This document shows, piece by piece, positions 13,842 through 23,000 of a DNA stretch of 24,983 bases. The stretch's first letter is position 1; each line of letters starts with the position of its first letter. This stretch comes from B1 sp044370475 (GTDB taxonomy: Bacteria > Bacteroidota > Bacteroidia > UKL13-3): contig JBILVK010000036.1 in the NCBI GenBank assembly GCA_044370475.1, positions 1 through 24,983 on the forward strand, written 5' to 3'. The notes below the pieces were generated by a model. It made no database searches. It was given only the letters and a program-made list of their open reading frames with translations, and was not told where the DNA came from. The translations under genes were made by a program, and so were the position numbers.

Positions 13842-15422
13842 ATGAATTTATCAAAGTTAAAAAATGATTTGCCTGCAAGTCTAGTTGTATTTTTAGTGGC
13901 ATTACCCCTTTGCCTGGGCGTGGCATTGGCAAGTGGCGCCCCATTACTCTCGGGTATCATTGCAGGTATCATTGGGGGCTTAGTAGTTGGTTTACTCAGC
14001 GAATCGCATGCGAGTGTAAGTGGGCCGGCCGCAGGGTTGGCAGCAGTGGTATTAACCGCTATTTCTACACTAGGCTCATACGAAGTATTTTTAGCAGCGG
14101 TAGTTATTGCAGGTGCCATTCAGATTTTTGCCGGACTTGCTAAGGTAGGTTTCATAGCTAATTTTATTCCATCCAATGTAATTAAAGGCCTATTAGCTGC
14201 CATAGGAATTATACTTATATTAAAGCAAATTCCACATGCAGTGGGCTATGATAAAGACAATGAAGATGATTTTTCCTTTTTTCAGGTAGATGGTGAAAAC
14301 ACATTTTCTGAGCTCATTAACATGCTCAACTATTTCTCTTATGGTGCCATATTTCTATCCATCATATCACTCACCACTCTTATCTATTGGGATAAGACCC
14401 CAATGAAAAAATTCAAGTTTTTTCCTTCCTCGCTATTTGTGGTTATCTTAGGTGTAGCAATCAATTATGTTTACCAATTATTTGCACCGCAACTGCTCAT
14501 CGGTTCAGACCATTTGGTGAGCATTCCTAAGTTTGCAGGACTCAGTTCAATGATTACCACACCCGATTTCTCGAGCTTAAAAAACACTCAGGTATGGATA
14601 GTGGCATTAACCATTGCCATTGTGGCTTCCATAGAAACTTTATTGAATTTAGAGGCGGTAGAAAATGTAGACCCACACAAACGCCAAGCCTCGCCAAACC
14701 GAGAATTGGTAGCACAAGGGGTAGGTAATTTACTATCTGGATTGGTGGGTGGAATTCCTATTACCTCTGTTATTGTGCGCAGTTCTGTGAATTTAAATGC
14801 AGGCGCAGAAACCAAGTTATCTGCTATTTTACATGGCGTATTTTTGCTCATTAGTGTGCTGTTATTAGGACCAATTATCAATCTCATACCACTTGCATCA
14901 CTCGCATGTATTCTATTAGTAACAGGCTACAAACTAGCAAAATTATCGCTCTTTAAAGACATGTATAAAAACGGTCTGAACCAATTCATCCCATTCTTTG
15001 TAACTATTTTGGCAATTGTTTTTACCGATTTGTTAATTGGAGTGATTATTGGATCATCCATTAGTATATTCTATATCTTGAAAAGCAATTTTAAGAATGC
15101 TTACCATTTTCAAAAAGATAGCTACCACACGGGAGATGTAATAACCATTAAGCTTTCGGAGGAAGTTTCCTTTCTTAATAAGGCCAGTATTAAAGACTTA
15201 CTTTCAAAAGAAATTCCAGATAATTCAAAAGTAATTTTGGATGGTTCAAACTCAAAATACATTGATTTTGATGTATTAGAAACCATTAAAGATTTTATAA
15301 ATGTGCAGGCCAAAGAAAAGAATATTGAGGCAGAGGTAATTGGTCTAAAATCATATTACACAAACGATTTAATTAGTCATATAGAAACCCTAAGTCCAAA
15401 ACCTAAAAAGCACAAAAAATGA
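13842..15422 (+). CDS. SulP-family anion transporter with STAS domain
   Basis: 526 residues from ATG 13842 (MNLSKLKNDLPAS); an upstream TTG at 13812 would add ten residues without family character. A multi-pass inner-membrane protein: residues ~8-420 contain the SulP core, with LPLCLGVALASGAPLLSGIIAGIIGG (TM1-2 region) and the signature SVSGPAAGLAAVV (TM3 substrate site); later the VASIETLLNLEAVE segment and GGIPITSVIVRSSVN. Residues ~430-520 are a cytosolic STAS domain (VITIKLSEEVSFLN, then ILDGSNSKYIDFDVL). SulP proteins carry sulfate, bicarbonate or other anions. The ATGA overlap with a carbonic anhydrase gene points to bicarbonate, by association rather than residues. A long loop at about residues 140-165 (DKDNEDDFSFFQ) replaces the one seen in the second SulP. 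Confidence 0.9.
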   Translation: MNLSKLKNDLPASLVVFLVALPLCLGVALASGAPLLSGIIAGIIGGLVVGLLSESHASVSGPAAGLAAVVLTAISTLGSYEVFLAAVVIAGAIQIFAGLAKVGFIANFIPSNVIKGLLAAIGIILILKQIPHAVGYDKDNEDDFSFFQVDGENTFSELINMLNYFSYGAIFLSIISLTTLIYWDKTPMKKFKFFPSSLFVVILGVAINYVYQLFAPQLLIGSDHLVSIPKFAGLSSMITTPDFSSLKNTQVWIVALTIAIVASIETLLNLEAVENVDPHKRQASPNRELVAQGVGNLLSGLVGGIPITSVIVRSSVNLNAGAETKLSAILHGVFLLISVLLLGPIINLIPLASLACILLVTGYKLAKLSLFKDMYKNGLNQFIPFFVTILAIVFTDLLIGVIIGSSISIFYILKSNFKNAYHFQKDSYHTGDVITIKLSEEVSFLNKASIKDLLSKEIPDNSKVILDGSNSKYIDFDVLETIKDFINVQAKEKNIEAEVIGLKSYYTNDLISHIETLSPKPKKHKK

Positions 15423-16102
15423 AAGCACATAGCAAAGAAACGCAAGACAAATTAAGTCCGCGTATGGCATTAAATATCTTAAAAGAAGGCAACCAAAGAT
15501 TTGTAAATAATTTAAAAGTTAACCGCAATTTATTAGAACAAGCTAATGCCACCAGAGATGGACAATGGCCCTTTGCCACCATTTTAAGTTGCATCGATAG
15601 CAGAACTTCTGCGGAGTTGGTTTTTGACCAAGGATTGGGCGACATTTTCTCTGTGCGCATAGCGGGAAATATTGTTAATACTGATATTTTGGGTAGTATG
15701 GAATTTGCTTGCAAACTATCAGGTTCTAAACTAATAGTGGTATTGGGTCATACCAAATGTGGCGCTGTGAAAGGCGCGTGCGACCATGTGGAGATGGGTA
15801 ATTTAACCGAGCTATTGGCTAAATTACAGCCTGCAGTTTATCAAGAAAAAGAAACATCGGGCGACCGTAGTTCTCACAATATGCAGTTTGTAGAAAATGT
15901 TTCAAAAATTAATGTAAAACGTAATGTTATTAATATCATTGAGCGCAGTTTTATCTTAGAACAATTAGTAGAAAGCGGTGAGGTTGGCGTAGTTGGAGCT
16001 ATGTATGACATAGAAACAGGTGTGGTAGAATTCTATGACGAGGTGATGTATATAAGAGATGAATTAAACCCTAATTTTACTGTGAGTCAGCTTCGCTATT
16101 AA
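15419..16102 (+). CDS. Beta-class carbonic anhydrase, stand-alone
   Basis: 227 residues. Catalyses reversible hydration of CO2 to bicarbonate. Zinc and active-site residues are all present: C58, D60 and R62 in LSCIDSRTS, H111 and C114 in GHTKCGAVKGA. Its ATG overlaps the TGA of the SulP gene (ATGA), so the two are almost certainly co-translated. The subtype (CIDSRTSAELVFDQGLGDIFSVRIAGN) differs clearly from the one fused to the second SulP. No signal peptide is evident (MKAHSKETQDK start), so it should act in the cytosol, next to the transporter's inner face. It has a 70-bp gap to the next gene. Confidence 0.93.
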   Translation: MKAHSKETQDKLSPRMALNILKEGNQRFVNNLKVNRNLLEQANATRDGQWPFATILSCIDSRTSAELVFDQGLGDIFSVRIAGNIVNTDILGSMEFACKLSGSKLIVVLGHTKCGAVKGACDHVEMGNLTELLAKLQPAVYQEKETSGDRSSHNMQFVENVSKINVKRNVINIIERSFILEQLVESGEVGVVGAMYDIETGVVEFYDEVMYIRDELNPNFTVSQLRY

Positions 16103-16175
16103 AACTCTTTTGTTAAATTAATTTTCCTTTTCCTCAATCTCATTTTATTTTGCCAATTTATCCTAAATTGCAACA

Positions 16176-18401
16176 ATGGGATTTCATAAACTACCAAATG
16201 TAAAGCAGCTACAAACAGACTTTCCGGCTTCGGTGGCATTGGTAATTATTGCCATTCCACTTTGTTTAGGAATTGCACATGCTTCTGGCGCTCCCATGTT
16301 AGCAGGCTTGGTGGCAGGTATGGTAGGTGGTTTGGTAGTTGGATATTTAAGTGACTCTAACTTAAGTGTAAGTGGTCCGGCCGCTGGATTAACCACCATT
16401 TGTCTTGCATCTATTGCAGAACTTGGCAGCTACCAAGGCCTAGTTAGCGCTGTATTCCTAGCGGGCATGATCCAAATTGCCTTTGGCTATTTAAGGATGG
16501 GTTTTTTTAGTCATTACATACCCACATCTGTAATAAAAGGCATGCTATCTGCAATAGGTTTAATCCTTATACTTAAACAATTTCCGCACCTATTAGGATT
16601 CGATTCTGAAGAAATGAGTGCTGAGAATTTTAGCATCAGTAAAGAAGAAATTGTTGCAGGAAATGCAACACAAACACCTGCTAACGAAAACACTTTTAGT
16701 CATCTCATAAACGCCTTTGAAAATTGGCAGTTTGAGGTACTGCTCATTGGGCTTTTTAGTTTAATAGTTCTCATTGTTTGGGACAATATTTTTGCAAAGA
16801 AAAATAAAATGGTACCAGGCTATTTGGTGGCGGTTGTTTTGGGCACTCTGCTCTCGGTGCTCATCAATGCGTTGTTTGAAAATAAGCCTATAGATTCAAC
16901 TCATTTGGTTAACCTGCCAATGTTATTTGGAACAGCTACAAACGCTGAATTAATTACTTTGCCGAGTCTTGCTTTTTTGGGTAAAATTGCCTTCTACAAA
17001 GTGGCACTTACCATAGCCATGGTAGCATCTTTAGAGAGCTTACTTTCTATTGAAGCCATAGAAAAATTAGACCCCATTAAGCATAGGGTAAATGGAAACA
17101 AAGAACTTGTAGCGCAAGGTGTAGGTAATATGGTAAGTGCCAGTTTAGGTGGCTTACCCATAACCTCTGTCATAGTGCGAGGTTCCATTAATATTAATTT
17201 GGGGGCGCAAACAAGGTGGTCTACCATTTTACATGGGATATTTTTATTAATTTCTATCCTATTTTTATCGCAGGTAATTAATTTGATACCACTTGCTTCT
17301 TTGGCGGCAGTGCTGGTTTATGCTGGATATAAGCTTATACATCCCGAAAATTTTAAGGAGCAATATGCGCGTGGTTGGTATCAATTTATCCCGTTTATTA
17401 CAACCATCATTGCCATTGTTTTTAGCGATTTGTTGATGGGTGTAATGATAGGTTTATTTGTATCGGCATTATTCATTGTGAGAGAGAATTATCAATCTCC
17501 AGTGCTTTTGGTTGAAGAGGCAGGCTTAATTACCAAACTTACTTTTGGAAACAATGTAAGCTTCTTACATAAAAACCAAGTAATAAAAGCCATTGAGGCC
17601 ATTGGTTCAGACCGATTGGTGGAGATTGACGGGTCGCGCACGCAGTTTATTGACCCAGATATTTTGGATGTAATAAGAGAGTTTAGGATTAATTGCAAAG
17701 AGCGAAACATAGAACTTTTAATTGGAGGAATTGCCGGTATGGAAACAAAAGATGAGATAAAAGAACAGATTGCAGAATCTTACAAAAAGCTATTTGTGAA
17801 CAACAGAAATTGGGTCGAAAAAAAGCTAAAAATGGATCCCGAGTATTTTCAAAAGCTTTTGGCCGGACAAAAACCTGAGTATTTGTTTATAGGTTGCAGT
17901 GATAGCAGGGTGCCGGCTAATGAAATTACGGGAACAGACCCTGGTGAAATGTTTGTGCACAGAAACATTGCCAATTTGGTGGTGAACTCTGATATCAATA
18001 TGTTGGCGGTATTGCAATACTCTGTGGAGGTGCTGAATGTAAAGCACGTAATTGTTTGTGGCCATTATGGCTGTGGGGGCGTGAAAGCTGCTTTGGAGGG
18101 CCATCAATTGGGTTTAATTGATAAGTGGCTAAGAAATATAAAAGATGTGTATAGGCTGCACCAGGCTGAGTTAGATGGCATTCATAACGAGGAGGATAAA
18201 AACCGAAGAATGGTTGAATTAAACGTGGAGGAGCAAGTTTTTAATTTAATGAAGACCTCTTACGTGCAGCGAAATAGAGAATTATACGGATTTCCGCAAG
18301 TACATGGTTGGGTTTACGATATTGCCGAAGGGTACATAAAAGACCTAGAAATAGACGTGGACAAGGAACTTGGGGAACACGACATCTACAAGTTAAAATA
18401 G
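16176..18401 (+). CDS. SulP transporter - STAS - beta-carbonic anhydrase fusion
   Basis: 741 residues in one open frame. Residues ~8-440 form the SulP membrane core (DFPASVALVIIAIPLCLG, LSVSGPAAGLTT, VASLESLLSIEAIE, GGLPITSVIVRGSIN); residues ~450-530 a STAS domain (LVEIDGSRTQFIDPDILDVI); residues ~533-741 a complete Can-type beta-carbonic anhydrase starting YKKLFVNNRNWVEKKL. Its zinc and catalytic residues are C574, D576, R578 (GCSDSRVPA), H630 and C633 (GHYGCGG). SulP-carbonic anhydrase fusions are known in other bacteria (for example Mycobacterium tuberculosis Rv3273). The fusion would join anion uptake to CO2/bicarbonate conversion at the membrane. It is a paralogue of the first SulP but carries an inserted loop (about residues 145-175) and a different type of anhydrase. 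It lies 73 bp downstream in the same direction and may be in the same operon. Confidence 0.93.
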   Translation: MGFHKLPNVKQLQTDFPASVALVIIAIPLCLGIAHASGAPMLAGLVAGMVGGLVVGYLSDSNLSVSGPAAGLTTICLASIAELGSYQGLVSAVFLAGMIQIAFGYLRMGFFSHYIPTSVIKGMLSAIGLILILKQFPHLLGFDSEEMSAENFSISKEEIVAGNATQTPANENTFSHLINAFENWQFEVLLIGLFSLIVLIVWDNIFAKKNKMVPGYLVAVVLGTLLSVLINALFENKPIDSTHLVNLPMLFGTATNAELITLPSLAFLGKIAFYKVALTIAMVASLESLLSIEAIEKLDPIKHRVNGNKELVAQGVGNMVSASLGGLPITSVIVRGSININLGAQTRWSTILHGIFLLISILFLSQVINLIPLASLAAVLVYAGYKLIHPENFKEQYARGWYQFIPFITTIIAIVFSDLLMGVMIGLFVSALFIVRENYQSPVLLVEEAGLITKLTFGNNVSFLHKNQVIKAIEAIGSDRLVEIDGSRTQFIDPDILDVIREFRINCKERNIELLIGGIAGMETKDEIKEQIAESYKKLFVNNRNWVEKKLKMDPEYFQKLLAGQKPEYLFIGCSDSRVPANEITGTDPGEMFVHRNIANLVVNSDINMLAVLQYSVEVLNVKHVIVCGHYGCGGVKAALEGHQLGLIDKWLRNIKDVYRLHQAELDGIHNEEDKNRRMVELNVEEQVFNLMKTSYVQRNRELYGFPQVHGWVYDIAEGYIKDLEIDVDKELGEHDIYKLK

Positions 18402-18472
18402 CATTAATCACAGTTTAATAAAGATTCTATTTTTTTATTGATTTTTTGCGTAAGATTGATGAAATTTGACTT

Positions 18473-18859
18473 ATGCAAATAGCAATCACAAACGACGTTA
18501 AAGTAATGGTAGAAACAGCTTATCAATCTGATAAGTTAGATTCTAGCGAAAACAAGCACATGTTTGCTTACCGCATTACCATTTTAAACCAAGGTGAGCA
18601 TACAGTGAAATTGCTGAGAAGACATTGGCACGTGGTAGATTCATTGGATGGCAAATCTGAAGTGGAGGGCGAGGGTGTGGTTGGCCAACAGCCATTGCTA
18701 GAGCCAGGCGAAAAGCATCAGTATGTTTCTGGTTGTTTGTTGGGTTCTAATATTGGTAAAATGTATGGCACCTATTTAATGGAACGCCAAATTGATGGTA
18801 AACTTTTTGAGGTAAAAATTCCTGAGTTTATCATGAGTACCCCTTATTTATTGAACTAA
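18473..18859 (+). CDS. apaG: ApaG protein (DUF525)
   Basis: 128 residues, the full ApaG length, an FN3-like beta fold. Motifs: FAYRITILNQGEHTVKLLRRHWHVVDSLDGK (the conserved 'Y.I.I.N.G...v.L..RhW.i.d..G' core), VEGEGVVGQQPLLEPGEKHQYVSGC, and GTYLMER with a C-terminal FIMSTPYLLN. Associated with cobalt and magnesium tolerance in enterobacteria, where it neighbours apaH; no apaH is present here. The ATG at 18473 fits the family's N terminus. It stands alone between the SulP cluster and a convergent gene. Confidence 0.95.
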   Translation: MQIAITNDVKVMVETAYQSDKLDSSENKHMFAYRITILNQGEHTVKLLRRHWHVVDSLDGKSEVEGEGVVGQQPLLEPGEKHQYVSGCLLGSNIGKMYGTYLMERQIDGKLFEVKIPEFIMSTPYLLN

Positions 18860-18903
18860 GTTTTTAGTTTAATTAACTTTATTTCTTCTACTTTTTTAAA
18901 CAG

Positions 18904-18944
18904 AATTAAGACTGCAAAGCAACTTCTTTAAAATCAGTCCAATT
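18904..18944. terminator. Inverted repeat between convergent genes, possible terminator
   Basis: aatt-aa-gactg (18904-18914) pairs with cagtc-c-aatt (18935-18944); an inner aaag/cttt can extend it. No clean T-run follows, so a weak bidirectional terminator is only a possibility. Confidence 0.3.
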
Positions 18945-18971
18945 ATTTATTTCCAAAATTTTCTCGTAAGC

Positions 18972-19298
18972 TTAATTTTTGCAGTTGCAGGTTTTGTAAA
19001 CTATGGTGTCTCCAACAGCGTCTATTCCGCGCGTTTTTTTCCCTGTAGAGTCATATTCAATGCGCCAAGCAAATTTTCCATTAGCGTATTTTTCTTTGCC
19101 TAAAACTTTTCCTTGGGGATAATAATACAACCAAATGCCGTGCATTTGGCCGTTTTTGAGTTTGCCTTTCGACAGTAAATTGCCATTGGGGTAGCGCTGC
19201 TCTTTCTTCTCAATGCCTTGTGCAGCAACGGTGTTTGGGTCGAACAGAGAAAAAATAACCCATAAACCTAAACCATAAATTATTCTTTTCCAATGCAT
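18972..19298 (-). CDS. Exported MORN-repeat (YwqK-like) small protein
   Basis: 108 residues. An N-terminal signal peptide (MHWKR, hydrophobic GLGLWVIFSLF, cut after about VAAQ). The mature part has two to three MORN_2-like strands: QRYPNGNLLSKGKLKNGQMHG, IWLYYYPQGKVLGKEKYANG, and FAWRIEYDSTGKK. Proteins of this sort in databases are often called 'toxin-antitoxin system YwqK family antitoxin', but a partner toxin is not seen here and the label says little; they are probably envelope proteins. The C terminus has CNC. Convergent with apaG and divergent from ruvA. Confidence 0.8.
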   Translation of the reverse strand: MHWKRIIYGLGLWVIFSLFDPNTVAAQGIEKKEQRYPNGNLLSKGKLKNGQMHGIWLYYYPQGKVLGKEKYANGKFAWRIEYDSTGKKTRGIDAVGDTIVYKTCNCKN

Positions 19299-19455
19299 AG
19301 CTCAAAGATAGTTTTTTGCTTTGCTTTTTTTCGGTCTGAACCCAAGCATTTTTGCGCTGAAAGGCCTTTGAAAAAAAATTTACATGAGCCAAAGCAATTT
19401 TGCATAAAAATGAAAACTTTTATTATTTTGCGACCTTAGCAAAGTCCCCACTCCA

Positions 19456-20040
19456 GTGATTGCACACATTCAAGGAAAAGTAACACATAGATCGCCCACC
19501 TATTTAATTATAGACTGCGGCGGTGTTGGCTATTCTATACAAATTTCTCTAAACACCTACGAAAAAATAGGTTCTGGTGAGGCGTTAAAAGTGCTCACCT
19601 ACCTATCTATAAAAGAGGATAGCCATACGCTATTTGGCTTTGCAGATGAGGAGGAGCGCCAGTTGTTTATGAATTTAATTTCTGTGAGCGGAGTTGGCAC
19701 CAATACTGCCCGCATGATTTTGTCTAGTTTAAAACCTGGTGAAATTAAGCTGGCAATCCTTAACGGGAATTGGAATTTATTGAAAACGATTAAAGGCATA
19801 GGGCCAAAAACTGCACAGCGATTGGTAATAGATTTGCAAGATAAATTGAAGAAAGTGGAATCGCCCGACTTACTGCAAAGCGCAGGATTTAGGTCGCCCG
19901 CTTACGATGAGGCTCTTTCTGCATTGGTGATGTTGGGCTTTAATAAAGCTGAAGCAGAAAAAAGTCTTATGAAAATAAAACAACAAAATCCAGAAAGTAG
20001 CGTTGAGCAACTGGTTAAACTAACCCTAAAAAATCTTTGA
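19456..20040 (+). CDS. ruvA: Holliday junction branch migration subunit RuvA
   Basis: 194 residues from GTG 19456, giving (M)IAHIQGKVTHRSPTYLIIDC, the standard N terminus. RuvA binds Holliday junctions as a tetramer and loads the RuvB helicase. The OB-fold domain I covers ~residues 1-65; domain II has two helix-hairpin-helix motifs, VSGVGTNTARMIL and IKGIGPKTAQRLV; domain III at the C terminus (SALVMLGFNKAEAEKSLMKI) contacts RuvB. Its stop is 15 bp before the TTG start of sprA, so the two are probably co-transcribed. ruvB and ruvC are not in the window. Confidence 0.96.
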   Translation: MIAHIQGKVTHRSPTYLIIDCGGVGYSIQISLNTYEKIGSGEALKVLTYLSIKEDSHTLFGFADEEERQLFMNLISVSGVGTNTARMILSSLKPGEIKLAILNGNWNLLKTIKGIGPKTAQRLVIDLQDKLKKVESPDLLQSAGFRSPAYDEALSALVMLGFNKAEAEKSLMKIKQQNPESSVEQLVKLTLKNL

Positions 20041-20055
20041 TGGTAAAACTCTACA

Positions 20056-23000
20056 TTGTTTCGTAGCTCAAAATTTACATATATAAGAACATTTCTTTCC
20101 TTAACCTTTGTTATTACAATGGTATGGAATGCTACGCCCCGGACTGCACCGAGGAGGGTGAGGGATTTCTCTGTGCTACCTCCAGATAGTTTAGAGAAAT
20201 TAAAATACCCATTACGCGATAAAAAACCTTATGAAGTAGATGGCAAAAGACATCCTTTAGATTTGTCTGATCCAGCTGTTATTAAGGATAAATACCAACT
20301 CGACCCCGAAAGATACCGATATGATAGGTCGACTAAAATTGGAAACCTCGATTATAAATTGCCGTCTTCAAATTCAGTTGCTAACCAGATAAAACAAGAT
20401 GGCGATAAAAGCAATAAAGATTATTTTAGGCAGAGGGCACAAGCCCAAAATTTTGCTAAAGGGGGCGGTATTTTACCCCAACTAAATATTAGCAATAAAA
20501 TAGTTGATAAGATTTTTGGAAATGGCATTGTAGATATTAGGCCCCGCGGTAGTGCAGAGGTGATTTTTGCAGGTAATTTTAACAAGGTTGAAAACCCAGC
20601 CTTTAGTTTGAGGCAGCAAAAAACAGGGCAATTTGATTTTAAGCAAAAGATACAATTGAATGTTACTGGTCAGGTTGGCGACAAGCTAAAGGTGAACATG
20701 AATTATGATACTGAGGCTACCTTTGAGTTTGAGAATCAAATGAAGTTAGACTTTGCGGGCAAGGATGATGATATCATTAAGAAAATAGAATTGGGTAATG
20801 TGAGTTTGCCTTTGAACTCATCTTTAATACAAGGTAGCCAGAGTTTATTTGGGGTAAAAGCCACCATGCAATTTGGAAAACTTACCGTAACCAGTGTGGT
20901 GAGTCAGCAAAGAGGTAAAACCCAAGAGACAGAATTGGCGGGTGGTACCACCACTACCCCTTTCAATATTCAGTGCGATAACTATGACATGAATCGCCAT
21001 TATTTTTTAGCCCATTATTTTAGAGATAACTACGAAGCTTGGTTACGCAATTTGCCATTTGTGGGTTCGCCTGTGGTGATTGCCCGTGTGGAGGTTTGGG
21101 TAACAAACCGAAGTGGTTCATTTGAGCAATCGAGGGATGTGGTTGGTTTTGCAGACTTAGGTGAATCTGCCCGATTAGACAATAAATACTGGAAAGTTAA
21201 TCAAGGTGTATCTATAGGTAATGGGGCAAATAATTTGTACGACCCAAGCAATTCAAATACCTACTTAAATGGATTTGGCAATGCAAGTGATGCAGCTAAA
21301 TTTAGGGCAAGTTATCAAATAGAAAATAAGATTACCCAAGACTTACCTATCACAAACCTAAAAGCAATTTCACAATACCAAGGCATCAATTTTGCGCGTC
21401 AACTAGGTCCAAACGAATTTTCGTTTAATAGTCGATTAGGCTATATTTCCATGAACCAAGCGCTAAACAATGATGATGTTTTGTGTGTAGCATATGAAGG
21501 AACCATCAATGGAATACCTTTTAAAGTGGGAGATTTTAGTCAGGATATTCCGCGTAATACAGACAATCCTGAGGTGCTGTTTTTGAAAATGCTGAAAGGC
21601 CCAAGTTTAAGACCAGATTTGCCTATTTGGGATTTGATGATGAAGAATGTGTATGCCTTGGGATCCTTCCAAATTCAGGCAAAAGATTTCAAACTCAATT
21701 TGGTTTATGCAGATGATCCAAGTGGTAGCGACTTAAATTATTTGCCTGTAAAGAATGAGCCTCTTTTAAGCAATTTGCCTTTGTTAAATGTGTTCAATGT
21801 AGATAAAGTGAACTCGCAACAAGAGCCTGTCTCGGATGGTTTGTTTGACTATATTGAAGGCATGACGGTGAACTCGCAAACGGGCAGGGTTTATTTGCCA
21901 ACCGTTGAACCTTTTGGAAAATTCTTAGAAAGCAGGTTTGTGAACGATAAAAACTTAGCCTCCTATTATTGCTTTTTTGCCTTATACGATTCAACACGAT
22001 TTAGTGCCATTCAACAACCCCAATACAATAAATTTTTCTTAAGAGGAACGTACCAGGGCTCTAGCACCAACGAGATTTCTTTGGGGTCTACCAACGTGCC
22101 AAGAGGTTCTGTGCGTGTTACAGCAAATGGAGCACCTTTAACAGAGAACTCAGATTTTATTGTAGACTATAATTTGGGTAGGGTAAAAATTGTAAACTCT
22201 GCCTTACTAAATTCTGGTGCGGTAATTAAGGTTTCTTCTGAAAGCAATAACCTTTTTCAAATACAGCAAAAAAGTTTAATTGGTGCTAGGTTCGATTATA
22301 AATACAGTCCAGATTTAATCTTAGGTTCAACCTTTATGTATTTAAATGAGCGACCACTTACACCTAAGGTAAATATTGGTGAAGAGCCTATTTCAAATAT
22401 CGTAATTGGGGTTGATGGAACCTATACCAAACAATCGCGTTTCTTAACCAAATTGGTAGATAAGCTACCATTTATTGAAACCAAAGAAGCATCTAATTTT
22501 ACCATTTCTGGCGAGTATGCAAGGTTAATACCTGGTGTACAAAATGCCTTGCAACAAAAAGGAACAGCCTACTTAGACGACTTTGAAGGAGCTGAAACTC
22601 CTTTTGATTTGCGCTTAGGCAATACTTGGGCTTTGGCCAGTACACCGCAAGGGCAACCAGATATGTTTCCAGAAGGAAACTCCTTAAACAAATTGGAATA
22701 TGGCTTTAAACGCGCCAACCTTGCTTGGTATACCATTGCCACTACTTTTTATCGCAATGATGCCTTTACGCCTCAGCATTTAAAGGATGATCCAAATGCC
22801 CTTTCTACCCATGCTACACGTGAGGTATTACAACAAGATGTATTTAAGAATAAGCAGATTCAACAAGGTTTACCTACTACTTTACCTACTTTTGATTTGT
22901 CTTTCTACCCTAGTGAAAGAGGGCCGTACAACTACAATATAAAAGACCTCAATACAGATGGATCTCTCAAAAATCCATCTTTGAATTGGGGTGGTATTAT

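Noticed and set aside
18972..19298. Antitoxin of a toxin-antitoxin system (a usual database label for YwqK-like proteins)
   Set aside because: No toxin gene is adjacent and the protein has a signal peptide, which does not fit a cytosolic antitoxin.
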